From DAOVRD01 sp964521715 (lineage in GTDB: Bacteria > Planctomycetota > Brocadiia > SM23-32), in NCBI GenBank assembly GCA_964521715.1, contig CAZFSS010000013.1, positions 21,404 to 85,403 of the forward strand: 64,000 nucleotides of DNA. The letters are read 5' to 3'. The notes below the pieces were generated by a model. It saw nothing but the letters and a program-made list of their open reading frames with translations, was not told the DNA's origin and did not search any database. Both the position numbers and the translations under genes were made by a program. Positions within the stretch are counted from its first letter, which is position 1. Every line of letters starts with the position of its first letter. This document shows positions 1 through 9,310 of this stretch, one piece after another.

Positions 1-1503
1 GACCAGCCGCGTCGGTATGCCCCACACGCGCAGTATGAGCGCCAGTGCAGTCGAGAACTGCTCGCAGCTGCCGCGATGCGTGGTGGTCAGGAACGCTTCG
101 ATTGGGTCCTGCTCGCCGAACTCCGGCAGGTCGAGCGTGTACGTGAACCTGTTGGTATCCATCAGGTAGCTCTGTGCGGCCACGACGTGTCCGTAGTCGC
201 TTGAGGGCGCGTAGAGGCTGTCGATCTCGGCGGCCGTGCGCTCCAACGTCGGCCTGAGGGAGGTGGGAATGTCCCAGAAAAAATAGCACGGGCCTGCCAG
301 ACGAGGCGCCCGCGCCAGGCGGAGCTGTTCCGCCGTGAATTCCGGCACGACCGACACGACCTCGTACGGCTGGCCTGGCCTGACTACGTCGCCGTAGAGC
401 AGGTCATTGGACAGCGGTTCCGGAACCTCCCTCTGGGGCAGGCCTTGCACCTCCACGGGGCGGTAGAGGAAGAACAGACGATGCATGCCCCTCGATTCAT
501 ACGTTACATCCTGCCGGATGAGCTGACGAGGGACGTCCGTGTCCTCTAGCCGGTAGACGGAAGTGGACCTGAACTCCTGGAAAGCCCTTCCGGACGCTCG
601 CGCGTCGCTCGTGTCAGCAAGGCGCTGTGCGGTACCGTAATCGAACCACTGTCCGTCGCGGTACAGCGGGCGGGAAGCACCGCGCATCAAGAGACGGGGC
701 GGCTTTACGGGCGTGCCGTTCGGCCTGTCCGCCGCGGTGAACTTCACCCGCAGCACCGCGCTGTTGCCCTGACGCATGCGGCCCACGTCATACAGCGAGA
801 TGTTCTCGGAGAAAGCAGTCACGAGCGCCGGCAGCGGCCGCCAGTCCCAGAGGATCGCGGCCCGCGGCAGGATGATGAACAGCACGGCGGTGCACGCAAA
901 CACCGAAGCGACGGGCAGCCAGAGCGCTGACACCAGATCTTGCCACGCCCCGGCCTGTCCCGCACGGTCCGCTGCAGCCGCTCCCGCGACGTCGGAGGCA
1001 GGGAACAGCTCCATCGCTATCAGGTTCGCCATCAGGCAGAGGCCGGCCAGGACGAACATGGGCAGGTAGGCGAGATCGAACGCCCAGACGCCCGCCACCA
1101 GTCCCTCAAAGACGGCCACAACCTGGATCAGCCGGATGTCCCGCGTCGGGCGAGGGCCGTAGACCTTCAGCACTTGCACTAGGATCAGGAAGTGGGCCAG
1201 CCCATAGCTGAGGTGCACGTCTGCGGCCACGGCCTGGATCAAGCCGAAGGCAAGGGCCGCAAGGGCAAGCAGCATGTCCGCCCGCGTGGATACGAGCGGC
1301 GGCCCGGTCGGACCCACGATGACGGCATGCGCACCGCAGAGAACCAGGACGACGAACACGTACTGCCACGAGTGCTCTGCAACGGCCAGCAGAAGCGCGC
1401 CCGTCATGATGACGGCGTAGGTGGTGAGAAGCGTCGGCCAGTTCCCGGCCCCGCCGGCCCACGCCGCCTCCGCTTCGTTGGCTTCAGGTGACGAATATGT
1501 CAT
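1..1503 (-). CDS. Transglutaminase-like membrane protein (TgpA/DUF3488 type), C-terminus beyond window
   Basis: I translated this frame by hand; it stays open for 501 codons and runs off the window edge. The N-terminal third is a series of hydrophobic segments (for example TYAVIMTGALLLAVAEHSW and FVVLVLCGAHAVIV), as in the membrane part of TgpA proteins. A soluble extracytoplasmic part follows, with the transglutaminase-core motif RGSCEQFSTALALILR, whose Cys is the expected nucleophile. The His and Asp of the triad would lie beyond base 1. The ATG overlaps the end of the DUF58 gene by 20 bases, so the two are probably coupled. MoxR, DUF58 and TgpA-type transglutaminase genes commonly cluster; the exact substrate is unknown. 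Confidence is high for the family. Confidence 0.85.
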   Translation of the reverse strand, partial: MTYSSPEANEAEAAWAGGAGNWPTLLTTYAVIMTGALLLAVAEHSWQYVFVVLVLCGAHAVIVGPTGPPLVSTRADMLLALAALAFGLIQAVAADVHLSYGLAHFLILVQVLKVYGPRPTRDIRLIQVVAVFEGLVAGVWAFDLAYLPMFVLAGLCLMANLIAMELFPASDVAGAAAADRAGQAGAWQDLVSALWLPVASVFACTAVLFIILPRAAILWDWRPLPALVTAFSENISLYDVGRMRQGNSAVLRVKFTAADRPNGTPVKPPRLLMRGASRPLYRDGQWFDYGTAQRLADTSDARASGRAFQEFRSTSVYRLEDTDVPRQLIRQDVTYESRGMHRLFFLYRPVEVQGLPQREVPEPLSNDLLYGDVVRPGQPYEVVSVVPEFTAEQLRLARAPRLAGPCYFFWDIPTSLRPTLERTAAEIDSLYAPSSDYGHVVAAQSYLMDTNRFTYTLDLPEFGEQDPIEAFLTTTHRGSCEQFSTALALILRVWGIPTRLV

Positions 1504-2842
1504 CGAACTGGGGCTCACTGACGTCTATGAAAACCGAGCAGCCGGCCAGCGGACCGAGCACGGCCTCCTTCTCGTCGGCGTGCAGCGGGCCAGGCGTGAT
1601 GAGGCAGACGCCGCCTGCTGCGACCTGGTGGAGGTTCACCGCGCCGGCCAGGTCGGCAATCGTGTGGTCCGGCGTGGTTTGCGCCAGCGCCAGCACCTCC
1701 AGGAGCGAATAGAGATGGCCCTGGCCCGAATCATAGGGAAGCGAGTTGAGGTTCGGGCAGTAGGAGGCGAAGGCATAGAAGACGTTCCGTTCCCCCAGCA
1801 GAGCCGCCATGGACGCCGCGAAGCTCACCGCCTTCTCGTAGCGCTGCAGCCGGGCTGGTGCGTGCTGCGTGTCTTGCGGCGGCGCGTATGAATCGAGCAG
1901 TATCAGAACGCTGTTGATCTCCCGCCGCTCGAACTCCCGGACGTACAGCTTGTGCAGGCGCGCGCTGGTCACCCAGTGGATGTGGCGCGGATTGTCGCCC
2001 GGCTTGTACTCGCGCAGCGACCGGAACTCCCCCTGCTGGTCCTTGCGTCGGAGTTCCAGCAGCCAGCGCGCCTCGCCGGCCTTGTGACGCAGCAGCGCTT
2101 CCTCCTTGATGAACCCCATGCGAGGCAGGACCAGGACCTCCCGCTCGGACTGGATCTCCACGGCGGCTTCCACCATGCCGAAGGGGAAACGCGTCGCCAC
2201 CGTGATGGGACGCGTCCTGTGCATCCCCCGATCAGGGAAGTACTGGCGCAGCAGCACCGAGCGGCCCTGTCCGGGGGCCAGCTTGCGGATGGTGTGAACG
2301 AGTTGGGGCTCCGGGCCGTCGTTTCCGTCACGGCTGACCCTGAGCCCGAACGCGCTCAGGCCGCCCCACGCCGTCTTCTGGTTCCGGACGGCTACCTCCA
2401 CGCGAAACGGGTCGCCCGCAAAGACGTGCTCCGGCATGTCCCAATCGGCTCTCGTCTGCCTGAGCATCAAGGCGGGAAGGACGATCGCGCAGACCCCCAT
2501 TCCCAGCAGGAACGCAGCCGTTAGGTACACCAGATTCATGCCCCACTGAAGCGAGGCGAAGCAGAACGTCAGGCCCACGCAGCAGTACACGAGGCCCCAG
2601 GGCGTGAGTCGATAGCGGAAGCGAAGCCTCGTCTTCGGGGCGGCCTTGAGGACGAGCGATGAGACGAAGACGCTCACGAACTGCCATACCACGACCGTAA
2701 GGAGTATGAGAAGCGCGCTCTCGCGGTCGCCCAGGATCAACAGAGGGGGGACGCTCAGGCACGCGGCAATCCACAGGATGAGGCCCACCAGTCTGGTGAG
2801 CCGCGAGAGGCGGGCCAGGACCCCTTTGCCGACCTCTGACAT
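1484..2842 (-). CDS. DUF58 domain protein (MoxR-associated)
   Basis: A 452-residue protein. Two hydrophobic segments lie in the first 65 residues (LVGLILWIAACLSVPPLLI and LLILLTVVVWQFVSVFVSSL), and another pair near residues 80-125. A soluble domain with a beta-rich start follows. The DUF58 core is recognised by EFRSLREYKPGDNPRHIHW (about residues 270-290) and a following von Willebrand A-like strand, LILLDSY. DUF58 proteins are partners of MoxR AAA+ ATPases, thought to act in maturation of membrane or periplasmic complexes; the client here is unknown. The start has a GGGAGG ribosome-binding site. It lies 42 bases downstream of moxR and overlaps the transglutaminase gene, which argues for one operon. 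Confidence 0.9.
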   Translation of the reverse strand: MSEVGKGVLARLSRLTRLVGLILWIAACLSVPPLLILGDRESALLILLTVVVWQFVSVFVSSLVLKAAPKTRLRFRYRLTPWGLVYCCVGLTFCFASLQWGMNLVYLTAAFLLGMGVCAIVLPALMLRQTRADWDMPEHVFAGDPFRVEVAVRNQKTAWGGLSAFGLRVSRDGNDGPEPQLVHTIRKLAPGQGRSVLLRQYFPDRGMHRTRPITVATRFPFGMVEAAVEIQSEREVLVLPRMGFIKEEALLRHKAGEARWLLELRRKDQQGEFRSLREYKPGDNPRHIHWVTSARLHKLYVREFERREINSVLILLDSYAPPQDTQHAPARLQRYEKAVSFAASMAALLGERNVFYAFASYCPNLNSLPYDSGQGHLYSLLEVLALAQTTPDHTIADLAGAVNLHQVAAGGVCLITPGPLHADEKEAVLGPLAGCSVFIDVSEPQFDDIFVT

Positions 2843-2884
2843 ACGGCCTCCCGCACTGCGTGCGGCGTCGCCAGCGGCCGCCCG

Positions 2885-3856
2885 CTACAGGGGCACGGGG
2901 ATTTGCTGCAGCACGTCCCGTACGATGCGGGCCGCCTCCTCGAAGCCGCCGCCCGGTCCGCCGGCCCCACGATGCAGGCGCATTCTGTGCGACAGAACAG
3001 ACACGGCCAACTCCTTGACGTCGTCGGGCTCAACGTAGTCCCTGCGCCTGAGCAGGGCGAGAGCCTGCGAGGCCCTATAGAGGTGAACGCCTCCGCGAGG
3101 GCTGACCCCTGTGACGACGCCCTCGTGCGTCCGCGTTGCCTCTACCAGGCGGATCACGTAGTCCAGGACTTCTTCCGCCACGCGCACGCGCCGCACCTGC
3201 ACCTGGAGCTCAACCATGCTCGGGCCCCGCATCACGGGCATCACGTCCTCGATGGGGTGGGATATGCGCTGAGCCCGCACGATTTCCTTTCCCTGCTCCG
3301 TGGTGGGATAGCCGAGGTTCATGCGCAGGAAGAACCTGTCCAGCTGCGACTCGGGCAGGGGATAAGTTCCTTCGAACTCGAACGGGTTCTGCGTGGCGAG
3401 GACGCAGAAAGGCTGCGGCAGCGGGTGGGTCACGCCGTCCACCGTGATCTGGTACTCGTTCATTGCCTCCAGCAGGCAGCTCTGCGTCTTCGGCGTGGTC
3501 CGGTTGATCTCGTCGGCCAGGACGATGTTGGCGAAGAGCGGGCCCCGTTTGAACACGAAGCGCGACTTGCTCTCGTCGTAGATGTTGACGCCGAGCAAGT
3601 CGGCCGGCAGCAGATCGGGCGTGAACTGGATTCGCCTGAACTCGCAATCCAGAGCGGACGCGATGGTGTGCGCCAGCATGGTCTTGCCGACGCCTGGCAC
3701 GTCTTCGATGATCAGATGCCCTCCTGCCAGCAGCGCCACCAGGGCCAGCTCGACGCGGTCCCTCTTGCCGATGTAAACCTTCTCGATCTCCTCGATCAGC
3801 CGGCGGATGGCGTCTGCGGAAACGTCCACGTCCGGGGACTTCGTCTCACTCTCCAT
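2885..3856 (-). CDS. MoxR-family AAA+ ATPase
   Basis: A 323-residue protein of typical MoxR length. The Walker A motif EDVPGVGKT lies at residues 51-59 and Walker B IVLADEIN at about 111-118. The sensor region is VLATQNPFEFEGTYPLPESQ, followed by QLDRFFLRM, all diagnostic of MoxR. The C-terminal lid domain ends near VLSHRMRLHRGAGG. It hydrolyses ATP and is thought to act as a chaperone-like factor for proteins encoded beside it, here DUF58 and the transglutaminase protein. It is the first gene of the minus-strand cluster, preceded by an AGGAGC ribosome-binding site and a good sigma-70-type promoter. Confidence 0.95.
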   Translation of the reverse strand: MESETKSPDVDVSADAIRRLIEEIEKVYIGKRDRVELALVALLAGGHLIIEDVPGVGKTMLAHTIASALDCEFRRIQFTPDLLPADLLGVNIYDESKSRFVFKRGPLFANIVLADEINRTTPKTQSCLLEAMNEYQITVDGVTHPLPQPFCVLATQNPFEFEGTYPLPESQLDRFFLRMNLGYPTTEQGKEIVRAQRISHPIEDVMPVMRGPSMVELQVQVRRVRVAEEVLDYVIRLVEATRTHEGVVTGVSPRGGVHLYRASQALALLRRRDYVEPDDVKELAVSVLSHRMRLHRGAGGPGGGFEEAARIVRDVLQQIPVPL

Positions 3857-3956
3857 CTGCTGCTCCTACAGGGGAGAGACAGGGCGCCATCCATGCACGG
3901 CCGTTCGTTGGAGCGGTCAACGTCGGGCGGGCCAACGCATGCCTGCGCCGCACTTC

Positions 3957-3985
3957 AGTATATGCCAGGCCGGCGGCAAGCGCAA
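3957..3985 (-). promoter_or_regulatory. Sigma-70-like promoter for the moxR operon
   Basis: On the minus strand TTGCGC is followed after 17 bases by TATACT, a full -10 match at ideal spacing. The predicted start of transcription lies about 95 bases upstream of the moxR ATG. Seen by eye only. Confidence 0.5.
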
Positions 3986-4100
3986 CATCAAGGGCTTAAG
4001 CGCTTGACCGGCAAGGCGATACGCTGAGCCCCGACCGCATGCGCCGGACCGGCTAGCCCGCACTGAGCACAGCCCGGCTGCCGGCACGGCCAGAAGAAGC

Positions 4101-4129
4101 TTGATTTCGACCCCCTTGTCTCCGATAAT
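4101..4129 (+). promoter_or_regulatory. Sigma-70-like promoter for the GH42 gene
   Basis: TTGATT and GATAAT are separated by 17 bases, about 110 bases upstream of the beta-galactosidase ATG. No operator is evident. Confidence 0.45.
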
Positions 4130-4237
4130 TGGTGCAGCGCGCCTCCTGGTGGCGCGTTTCCTTCTTCTGGTCATTTTCGGACGACTCCACGGTACTGCCG
4201 CAGAGGGCGCGGATCCCGCCGGCCGACGGAGGCACAG

Positions 4238-6220
4238 ATGCGCATCGGCGTGGCCTATTACCCCGAGCACTGGCCCGAGGACCGCTGGCCGGTGGACGCC
4301 CGGATGATGCGGGAGACGGGCATTGACGTCGTCCGAGTGGGCGAGTTCGCCTGGTCCCGGCTCGAACCCAGACGAGCCCAGTTCGACATGGCATGGCTCG
4401 AACGGGCCATCGAGGTGCTCGCCAGCGAAGGTCTCAAGGTCATCATCTGCACTCCCACCGCCGCGCCGCCGCCCTGGCTGTTCAACCGCCATCCCACCAT
4501 GGTTCCCCGGGATCCGGAGGGCCGGGACTGGTTCCCCGGCAGCCGGCGCGACATGTGCCTGAACAGCCGTCCCTACCGCAGGTACGTCCGCCGCATCGTG
4601 CGCGAAGTGGCCAAGACGTTCGCGCACAGGCCCGAGGTCTTCGCCTGGCAGATCGACAACGAGCTGGGCTGTCACGCGAGCGGACGCTGCTACTGCGACG
4701 ACTGCGAGCAGGCCTTCCGTGAGTGGCTCATGAGGCGCTACGGGACCATCGGGCGGCTGAACAAGCAGTGGGGGACCGCCTTCTGGAGCCAGGAGTTCAA
4801 TGACTGGCATCAGATACCCGCGCCGCGCCGTACGCCGGCCGGCGTCCATCCATCGCTGATGCTCGACTACCAGCGGTTCATCTCAGCCACGGTCCGAGAC
4901 TTCGTCCAGGAGCAGCGCGAGCTCATCGAGGAGCAACCAGGCGGCCAGAAGCCCATAACCACGAACTGCCTGGGCCTGGCGACCGACCAGATAGACCAGT
5001 TCTCCCTGGCGCTGCCTCAGGACGTCGCCTCTCTCGACAATTACCCCGTCGACGGGTCCGATCTGGACCACGTCTGCCTTCAGCTTGACATGGCTCGTTC
5101 GGTCAAGGGCGCTCCGTTCTGGATACTGGAGCAACAGGCGGGGGCGACCATGATCCCCGGCAGACGGAGCCAGCCCCGGCCGGGGCAGTTGCGCCTGTGG
5201 TCCTATCAGGCGGCCGCGCGCGGCGCGGAGCTAATCAGCTACTTCCGCTGGCGCACCTGTGCCTTCGCCCAGGAGATGCACTGGTACGGCATGTTGGAGC
5301 CGGACGGCACCACAGGGCGCCGCTACGACGAACTAAAGACAACGATAGCGGAGTTGAAGCAGAAGGCGGAGATGTGGGCGGGGAAGCTGCCCGCTGCGCC
5401 CGTCGGCATCGTCCTCGACTACCATGCCTACTGGGCTCTGCGGGCCGACTCGATGTCGGCGGACCTGGACTACCTGGGCCAGTTCAGGACGTTCTACGGC
5501 TTACTGCGCCGCGCGGGCCTGCCGGTGGCGATCGTCCGGCCGGGCCAGGACCTGGCGCCCTACAAGGTGGTCGTCGTTCCCATGCCTGTGCTCGGCCGCG
5601 CGGACGACGCGAAAGCGTGGCAGTCCTTCGTGAGCCAGGGGGGGACGCTGCTGGTCACGGCGCCGGCCGGCTACAGAACCGAACAGAACACCTGGCTGAT
5701 GGGCCCGCCGCCGGGGCCGCTTGCCGAAGTGCTCGGCGTCGAGGTCGTCGAGCACGACATGCTCAGGGGCGATGCGGGCAACCGCGTGACTCTCGGCGAC
5801 GCCGAGTATCGCGTGGGCGGCTTCTGCAGCGTTCTGGAGCTGCGTGGCGCGGAGGCCGTAGCCTCTTACGAAGACGAGTACTACGCGGGCACGCCGGCCG
5901 TGACCAGGAGGGGCCACGGCGCCGGAAGGGCGTACTTCCTGGGAGCGACGGCCGGCCCGGAGCTGTACGGAGGGCTCCTGGAAATGGCGCTCCGCGACTC
6001 GGGACTCCGACCGCACCCGTGGAGCTCCGAGACGGTTGAAACCATCCCCTTGCAGACCGTCGGGGACGAGCCGCCTCTGACTTTCGTGCTCAACCACGGC
6101 GCGCAGAGCGCGGACCTGGACCTGGGGGAGGGGACGGCGTATCGCGACCTGCTGACTGGCCGGGAGCACAGCGGGCGGATGCGTCTGGACGGTTACGGCG
6201 TGGTCCTGCTGGCCGGCTGA
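4238..6220 (+). CDS. GH42 beta-galactosidase
   Basis: A 660-residue cytoplasmic glycoside hydrolase that would release terminal beta-D-galactose from small glycosides by a retaining mechanism. The acid/base Glu is E142 in QIDNELGCH and the likely nucleophile is E298 in WILEQQAGAT. C107, C151, C153 and C156 form a zinc cluster of the kind known from the Thermus GH42 enzyme. The N-terminus GVAYYPEHWP is typical of the family. The TIM barrel runs to about residue 380, a trimerisation-type domain follows (about 385-590), then a C-terminal beta domain. Length is normal and no signal peptide is present. It stands alone; the sugar ABC importers lie about 30 kb away, so a functional link is only possible. 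Confidence 0.95.
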   Translation: MRIGVAYYPEHWPEDRWPVDARMMRETGIDVVRVGEFAWSRLEPRRAQFDMAWLERAIEVLASEGLKVIICTPTAAPPPWLFNRHPTMVPRDPEGRDWFPGSRRDMCLNSRPYRRYVRRIVREVAKTFAHRPEVFAWQIDNELGCHASGRCYCDDCEQAFREWLMRRYGTIGRLNKQWGTAFWSQEFNDWHQIPAPRRTPAGVHPSLMLDYQRFISATVRDFVQEQRELIEEQPGGQKPITTNCLGLATDQIDQFSLALPQDVASLDNYPVDGSDLDHVCLQLDMARSVKGAPFWILEQQAGATMIPGRRSQPRPGQLRLWSYQAAARGAELISYFRWRTCAFAQEMHWYGMLEPDGTTGRRYDELKTTIAELKQKAEMWAGKLPAAPVGIVLDYHAYWALRADSMSADLDYLGQFRTFYGLLRRAGLPVAIVRPGQDLAPYKVVVVPMPVLGRADDAKAWQSFVSQGGTLLVTAPAGYRTEQNTWLMGPPPGPLAEVLGVEVVEHDMLRGDAGNRVTLGDAEYRVGGFCSVLELRGAEAVASYEDEYYAGTPAVTRRGHGAGRAYFLGATAGPELYGGLLEMALRDSGLRPHPWSSETVETIPLQTVGDEPPLTFVLNHGAQSADLDLGEGTAYRDLLTGREHSGRMRLDGYGVVLLAG

Positions 6221-6305
6221 GTCCCGCACGGCGCCGAGCCCGCCTTCAGGTTTGCCTGCGCCGCACTCCGGCGGCCCGAGTGCCTCCAACCAGAGCATCT
6301 TTCGC

Positions 6306-7082
6306 ATGACGATAGCCGACGAGTTCAACAGGCTCATAGGCATCATGCGCAGGCTGCGCAGCGACTGCCCGTGGGATCGCAGCCAGAATCACGATACGCT
6401 GCGGCCCTACCTGCTGGAAGAAGCTTACGAAGTGCTCCATGCCCTGGACCAGGGCCGTTACGACGAACTGCGGGACGAACTGGGCGACCTGATGCTCCAG
6501 ATCGTCTTCCACGCCGAGATCGCGGAAGAGGACGGCCGGTTCACCATCGAGGACGTCCTGCGCGGCATCAACGACAAGCTGGTTCGCCGGCATCCGCACG
6601 TCTTCGGCGACAAGGAAGCGGAGACGCCCGCCGATGTGGTGCGCCGATGGGAGAGCATCAAGACCGGAGAGGAGCAGAGGCCCTCGTCTCTGGACGGCGT
6701 GCCCGCTGCGTTGCCCGCGCTGCTGCGGGCCGCGCGCGTCCTGAGCAAGATCCGGCAGACGGGCGTTGATCCCTTCGAGGGAATGGACCTGGCAGGGGCG
6801 GCGCGCCGGTGGCTCGAGCGCCTGTCCGGCGCGATGGCCGGCCACGACGAGGCCGGCGCCGAGCATGCAGCCGGCGTGCTGGCGATGGTGATCGGCGAGA
6901 TGGCCGCGCGCGCTGGGGCGAGCGCCGAGGACGCGCTGCGCAACGCCGTCGGGCGCCTGAGCGCGGAGTTCCAGCGACACGAAGCACGTCTGCGTGAGGA
7001 GGGACGCAGCCTCACGGCGCTGTCCGGCGAGGAACTCGACCGCGTCGCAGCGCGCCTTCTGGCGGCTTGCGAGGAGGCGTGA
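6306..7082 (+). CDS. mazG: MazG nucleoside triphosphate pyrophosphohydrolase
   Basis: A 258-residue protein that hydrolyses (d)NTPs to (d)NMPs and pyrophosphate, a housecleaning or stringent-response role. The N-terminal MazG fold carries CPWDRSQNHDTLRPYLLEEA and the metal-binding EEAYEV...ELGDLMLQ helices, and a second MazG half follows (HVFGDKEAETPADVVRRWE). I chose the ATG at TIADEFNRL because that is where family homology begins; an upstream TTG would add 18 unconserved residues. The stop lies one base before the GTG of the next gene, implying co-transcription. Confidence 0.93.
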   Translation: MTIADEFNRLIGIMRRLRSDCPWDRSQNHDTLRPYLLEEAYEVLHALDQGRYDELRDELGDLMLQIVFHAEIAEEDGRFTIEDVLRGINDKLVRRHPHVFGDKEAETPADVVRRWESIKTGEEQRPSSLDGVPAALPALLRAARVLSKIRQTGVDPFEGMDLAGAARRWLERLSGAMAGHDEAGAEHAAGVLAMVIGEMAARAGASAEDALRNAVGRLSAEFQRHEARLREEGRSLTALSGEELDRVAARLLAACEEA

Positions 7083-7083
7083 G

Positions 7084-7857
7084 GTGCATGCCATTCTCCT
7101 GGCCGCCGGCTACGGAACGCGGCTCCATCCCCTCACCCGCGACCGCGCGAAGCCCCTTCTTCCCGTGGGCGGGCGGCCGATCATTGACCACCTGATCGAC
7201 CGCCTGGAGGCCGCCCCGGAGATCGACCGCATGCTCTTGGTCACCAACGCCCGGTTCGCGGAGGACTTCGAGCGGTGGGCGGCCGCGCGCAGCTTCGCAA
7301 AGCCTCTGAGCGTCTACTGCGACGGGTCCACGTCGAATGAGGACAGGCTGGGAGCCGTGGCCGACATGCAGCTTGCCGTGGAGCGCGGCGGCATAGCCGG
7401 CCAGGAAGCCTACATCCTGGCCACCGACAACCTGCCGCGCTTTGACCTGACGGACATCATCGGGTTCTCCAGAGCCAGGCGCGCCAGCGCCGTGTTCGGC
7501 TGCCGGACGGAAGACCCCGAGGTGCTCGCACGCGTTGGCGTCGCCGAGGTCGACGCGGAGGGACGGGTCACGGGCTTCGAGGAGAAGCCCGAGCATCCAA
7601 GGGGCAACCTGCGCGTGCCGCCTTTCTATGTCTACGCTTCGGAGGCGGTTGCGTCCATCGCGCAGTACCTGGCCGGAGGAGGCAACCCGGACGCGCCCGG
7701 CCACTTCCTGCAATGGCTTGTGCCGCGCCATCCGGTCTACCTTCTCCGACGACCGCAAGGCACGCGCGACATCGGCACGCTGGAGAGCTACCGACAGGTC
7801 TGCGCCGAATTTGAGACGTCGGCGGAAGGGCAGGGGGGCGCTTGCCGTTTCCCTTGA
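7084..7857 (+). CDS. Sugar-phosphate nucleotidyltransferase (NTP_transferase family)
   Basis: A 257-residue protein starting at GTG directly after mazG, with GAGGAGG upstream. The signature AILLAAGYGTRLHPLTRDRA followed by KPLLPVGG is the nucleotide-binding loop of the GlmU/RmlA/mannose-1-phosphate guanylyltransferase superfamily. ILATDNLPRFDL supplies the metal-binding Asp position, and GFEEKPEHPRGN is the conserved sugar-binding EKP segment. It lacks the left-handed beta-helix of GlmU and is about the length of RmlA- or RfbF-type enzymes. It would activate a sugar phosphate to an NDP-sugar, perhaps for the envelope polysaccharide; which sugar and which nucleotide cannot be read. Confidence 0.85.
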   Translation: MHAILLAAGYGTRLHPLTRDRAKPLLPVGGRPIIDHLIDRLEAAPEIDRMLLVTNARFAEDFERWAAARSFAKPLSVYCDGSTSNEDRLGAVADMQLAVERGGIAGQEAYILATDNLPRFDLTDIIGFSRARRASAVFGCRTEDPEVLARVGVAEVDAEGRVTGFEEKPEHPRGNLRVPPFYVYASEAVASIAQYLAGGGNPDAPGHFLQWLVPRHPVYLLRRPQGTRDIGTLESYRQVCAEFETSAEGQGGACRFP

Positions 7858-7882
7858 CGGGCACCACGGCTTGAAGTACGCT
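7854..7882 (+). promoter_or_regulatory. Sigma-70-like promoter for the aldolase-like gene
   Basis: TTGACG and TACGCT are separated by 17 bases. The -35 box overlaps the stop of the preceding gene, so the aldolase-like gene probably has its own promoter despite lying downstream of mazG and the nucleotidyltransferase gene. Confidence 0.45.
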
Positions 7883-7957
7883 GAGGGCTCACGGTCGCAT
7901 GTCGGAACCTGCCACTCAGCCGTCTGGGCGCTTCTTCTCGTTCTCCCGGAGGTGACG

Positions 7958-9268
7958 ATGCTACGGACCAGCAGGGAATTGAGGGCGGTCCTCGAGGCGA
8001 TGTATCCGTTCGATAAGAAGGGCAAGCTTCTGCCCCTGAAGGACAGATGCACCATGCTGGCGTCCAACGCCAATTTCGACCTGGAGATTCAGCTGCGGGG
8101 GTTCACGATGGCGTCCGCCGCCTTCGACGGCAGCCCCCAGATCGTCCAGATCAGCTACACGGCGACGGACCAGACCGGCAGCCACCCCAAGAAGCTCCCG
8201 CCGATCGAGGGGGTCGTGCGGAACACCGCGACCAGGCCCGCGCCCGTCGGCGCACAGAGGGCCCGGCAGATGCTCGACTGGTATACCGAGGACTACGAGG
8301 CCGACCTGGTCTGGATGAGCCTGGACCATTACACTTCGCCCAAGTTCTCGCTCGACAAGTACGCCGAGAAGTGCGGCAGCAGCGGCATGAATGAAGCGAT
8401 AGCGCGCGCCCTGCTCGAGGATGCCAGCGAGTGCCTGGGGGTCAAGGCGAACAAGAAGCAGCTCCAGGCGTACCTCAACTACCTGACGGGCGACGAGTTC
8501 GGCAGCTATGCGCGCGACTTCTTCGGCTCAGTTGACCTCAGCAGGCCGGCCTGGGCCATGATCGACACGGGCGATACGCCGGCCGCCGTCAACCTTGCCA
8601 GCACGATGTGGTTCGTTGACACCGTGCGCAACGGCCTCGACGACGAGGAAGTGATCATCGAGGCCGAGTTCTCCGCAACGGGCAGCAGCGGCGAAGAGGA
8701 GGAATACGCCTACTGGCCCGGCCGGGACGCCCCGAAGGGCGCGCCCACAATGACGGAAGATGACCAGGAGAGCTTCCTGAAGCGCATCTGCGCGTTCGTC
8801 CAGAAGACCAACGCGGACGCCATCGCTTACGAAGTCGGCAGCAAGCACGCGGCCAAGGCCGGCGAGGAATTCGCCATCGACGCCGGCAAGCTCAAGGCCG
8901 TTCAGGTCGCGCTGAAGGAGCTGACCGGCCGGCACATAGGCTACGCCGGGCACGGCGGCACGGGCTTCAAGTGGGAAAGCGATCTGATCGGGCCCATCTT
9001 CAAGCGCAACATCAACACCCAGCACCTCTATGCCGGCACGATGTCCCAGGTCAAGTGGGTCGACAAGTACCGCGCGGCCATCGAGAACAGAGAAAAGGAT
9101 GCCATCGGGCGCGGCCGCAAGCTCGCAGAGGTGAACGCCGCCGCCGAGTCCGCCATCGGACTGCTCAAAGAGTGCCAGTGCTGGCAGAAGGGCCCGCAGT
9201 TCCGCCGGATGCTGGCGGGCGTGGAGGAGAAGGCGGCGCAATTCCGCGATTCCGCCGCGAAGGAGTGA
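7958..9268 (+). CDS. Divergent class II (zinc) ketose-bisphosphate aldolase family protein
   Basis: A 436-residue protein starting at an ATG with GGAGGTGAC upstream; a longer frame exists but covers the previous gene. Class II aldolase landmarks occur in order: VWMSLDHYTS (the LDH motif, Asp acid/base and His zinc ligand), VIIEAEFSATG (the VEAELG strand), DAIAYEVGSKH (the zinc-ligand loop), GYAGHGGTG (the HGGSG phosphate/zinc loop) and RNINTQHLYA (the NIDTDL substrate loop). It is about 130 residues longer than FbaA/GatY-type enzymes, with extra sequence at the N-terminus and between landmarks. It probably cleaves or forms a ketose (bis)phosphate or related compound; substrate unknown. No close family can be named from sequence alone. 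Confidence 0.7.
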   Translation: MLRTSRELRAVLEAMYPFDKKGKLLPLKDRCTMLASNANFDLEIQLRGFTMASAAFDGSPQIVQISYTATDQTGSHPKKLPPIEGVVRNTATRPAPVGAQRARQMLDWYTEDYEADLVWMSLDHYTSPKFSLDKYAEKCGSSGMNEAIARALLEDASECLGVKANKKQLQAYLNYLTGDEFGSYARDFFGSVDLSRPAWAMIDTGDTPAAVNLASTMWFVDTVRNGLDDEEVIIEAEFSATGSSGEEEEYAYWPGRDAPKGAPTMTEDDQESFLKRICAFVQKTNADAIAYEVGSKHAAKAGEEFAIDAGKLKAVQVALKELTGRHIGYAGHGGTGFKWESDLIGPIFKRNINTQHLYAGTMSQVKWVDKYRAAIENREKDAIGRGRKLAEVNAAAESAIGLLKECQCWQKGPQFRRMLAGVEEKAAQFRDSAAKE

Positions 9269-9310
9269 CGCGGACGGCACGTCCATCCGCAGGCCGTCCG
9301 GAATGCACGA

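Larger units (their letters stand above)
3857..4237. other. Divergent intergenic region between moxR and GH42 gene
   Basis: This 381-base gap separates two divergent genes and contains no convincing coding sequence. It holds one sigma-70-like promoter reading left toward moxR and one reading right toward the beta-galactosidase gene, both listed separately. A short GC-rich dyad (CGCGCC/GGCGCG, about 4136-4154) lies downstream of the rightward -10 box. I see no clear operator. Confidence 0.6.

Noticed and set aside
2903..4027. Plus-strand open frame of 374 codons over moxR
   Set aside because: Shadow of the MoxR gene; no motif and a His/Gln-rich composition.
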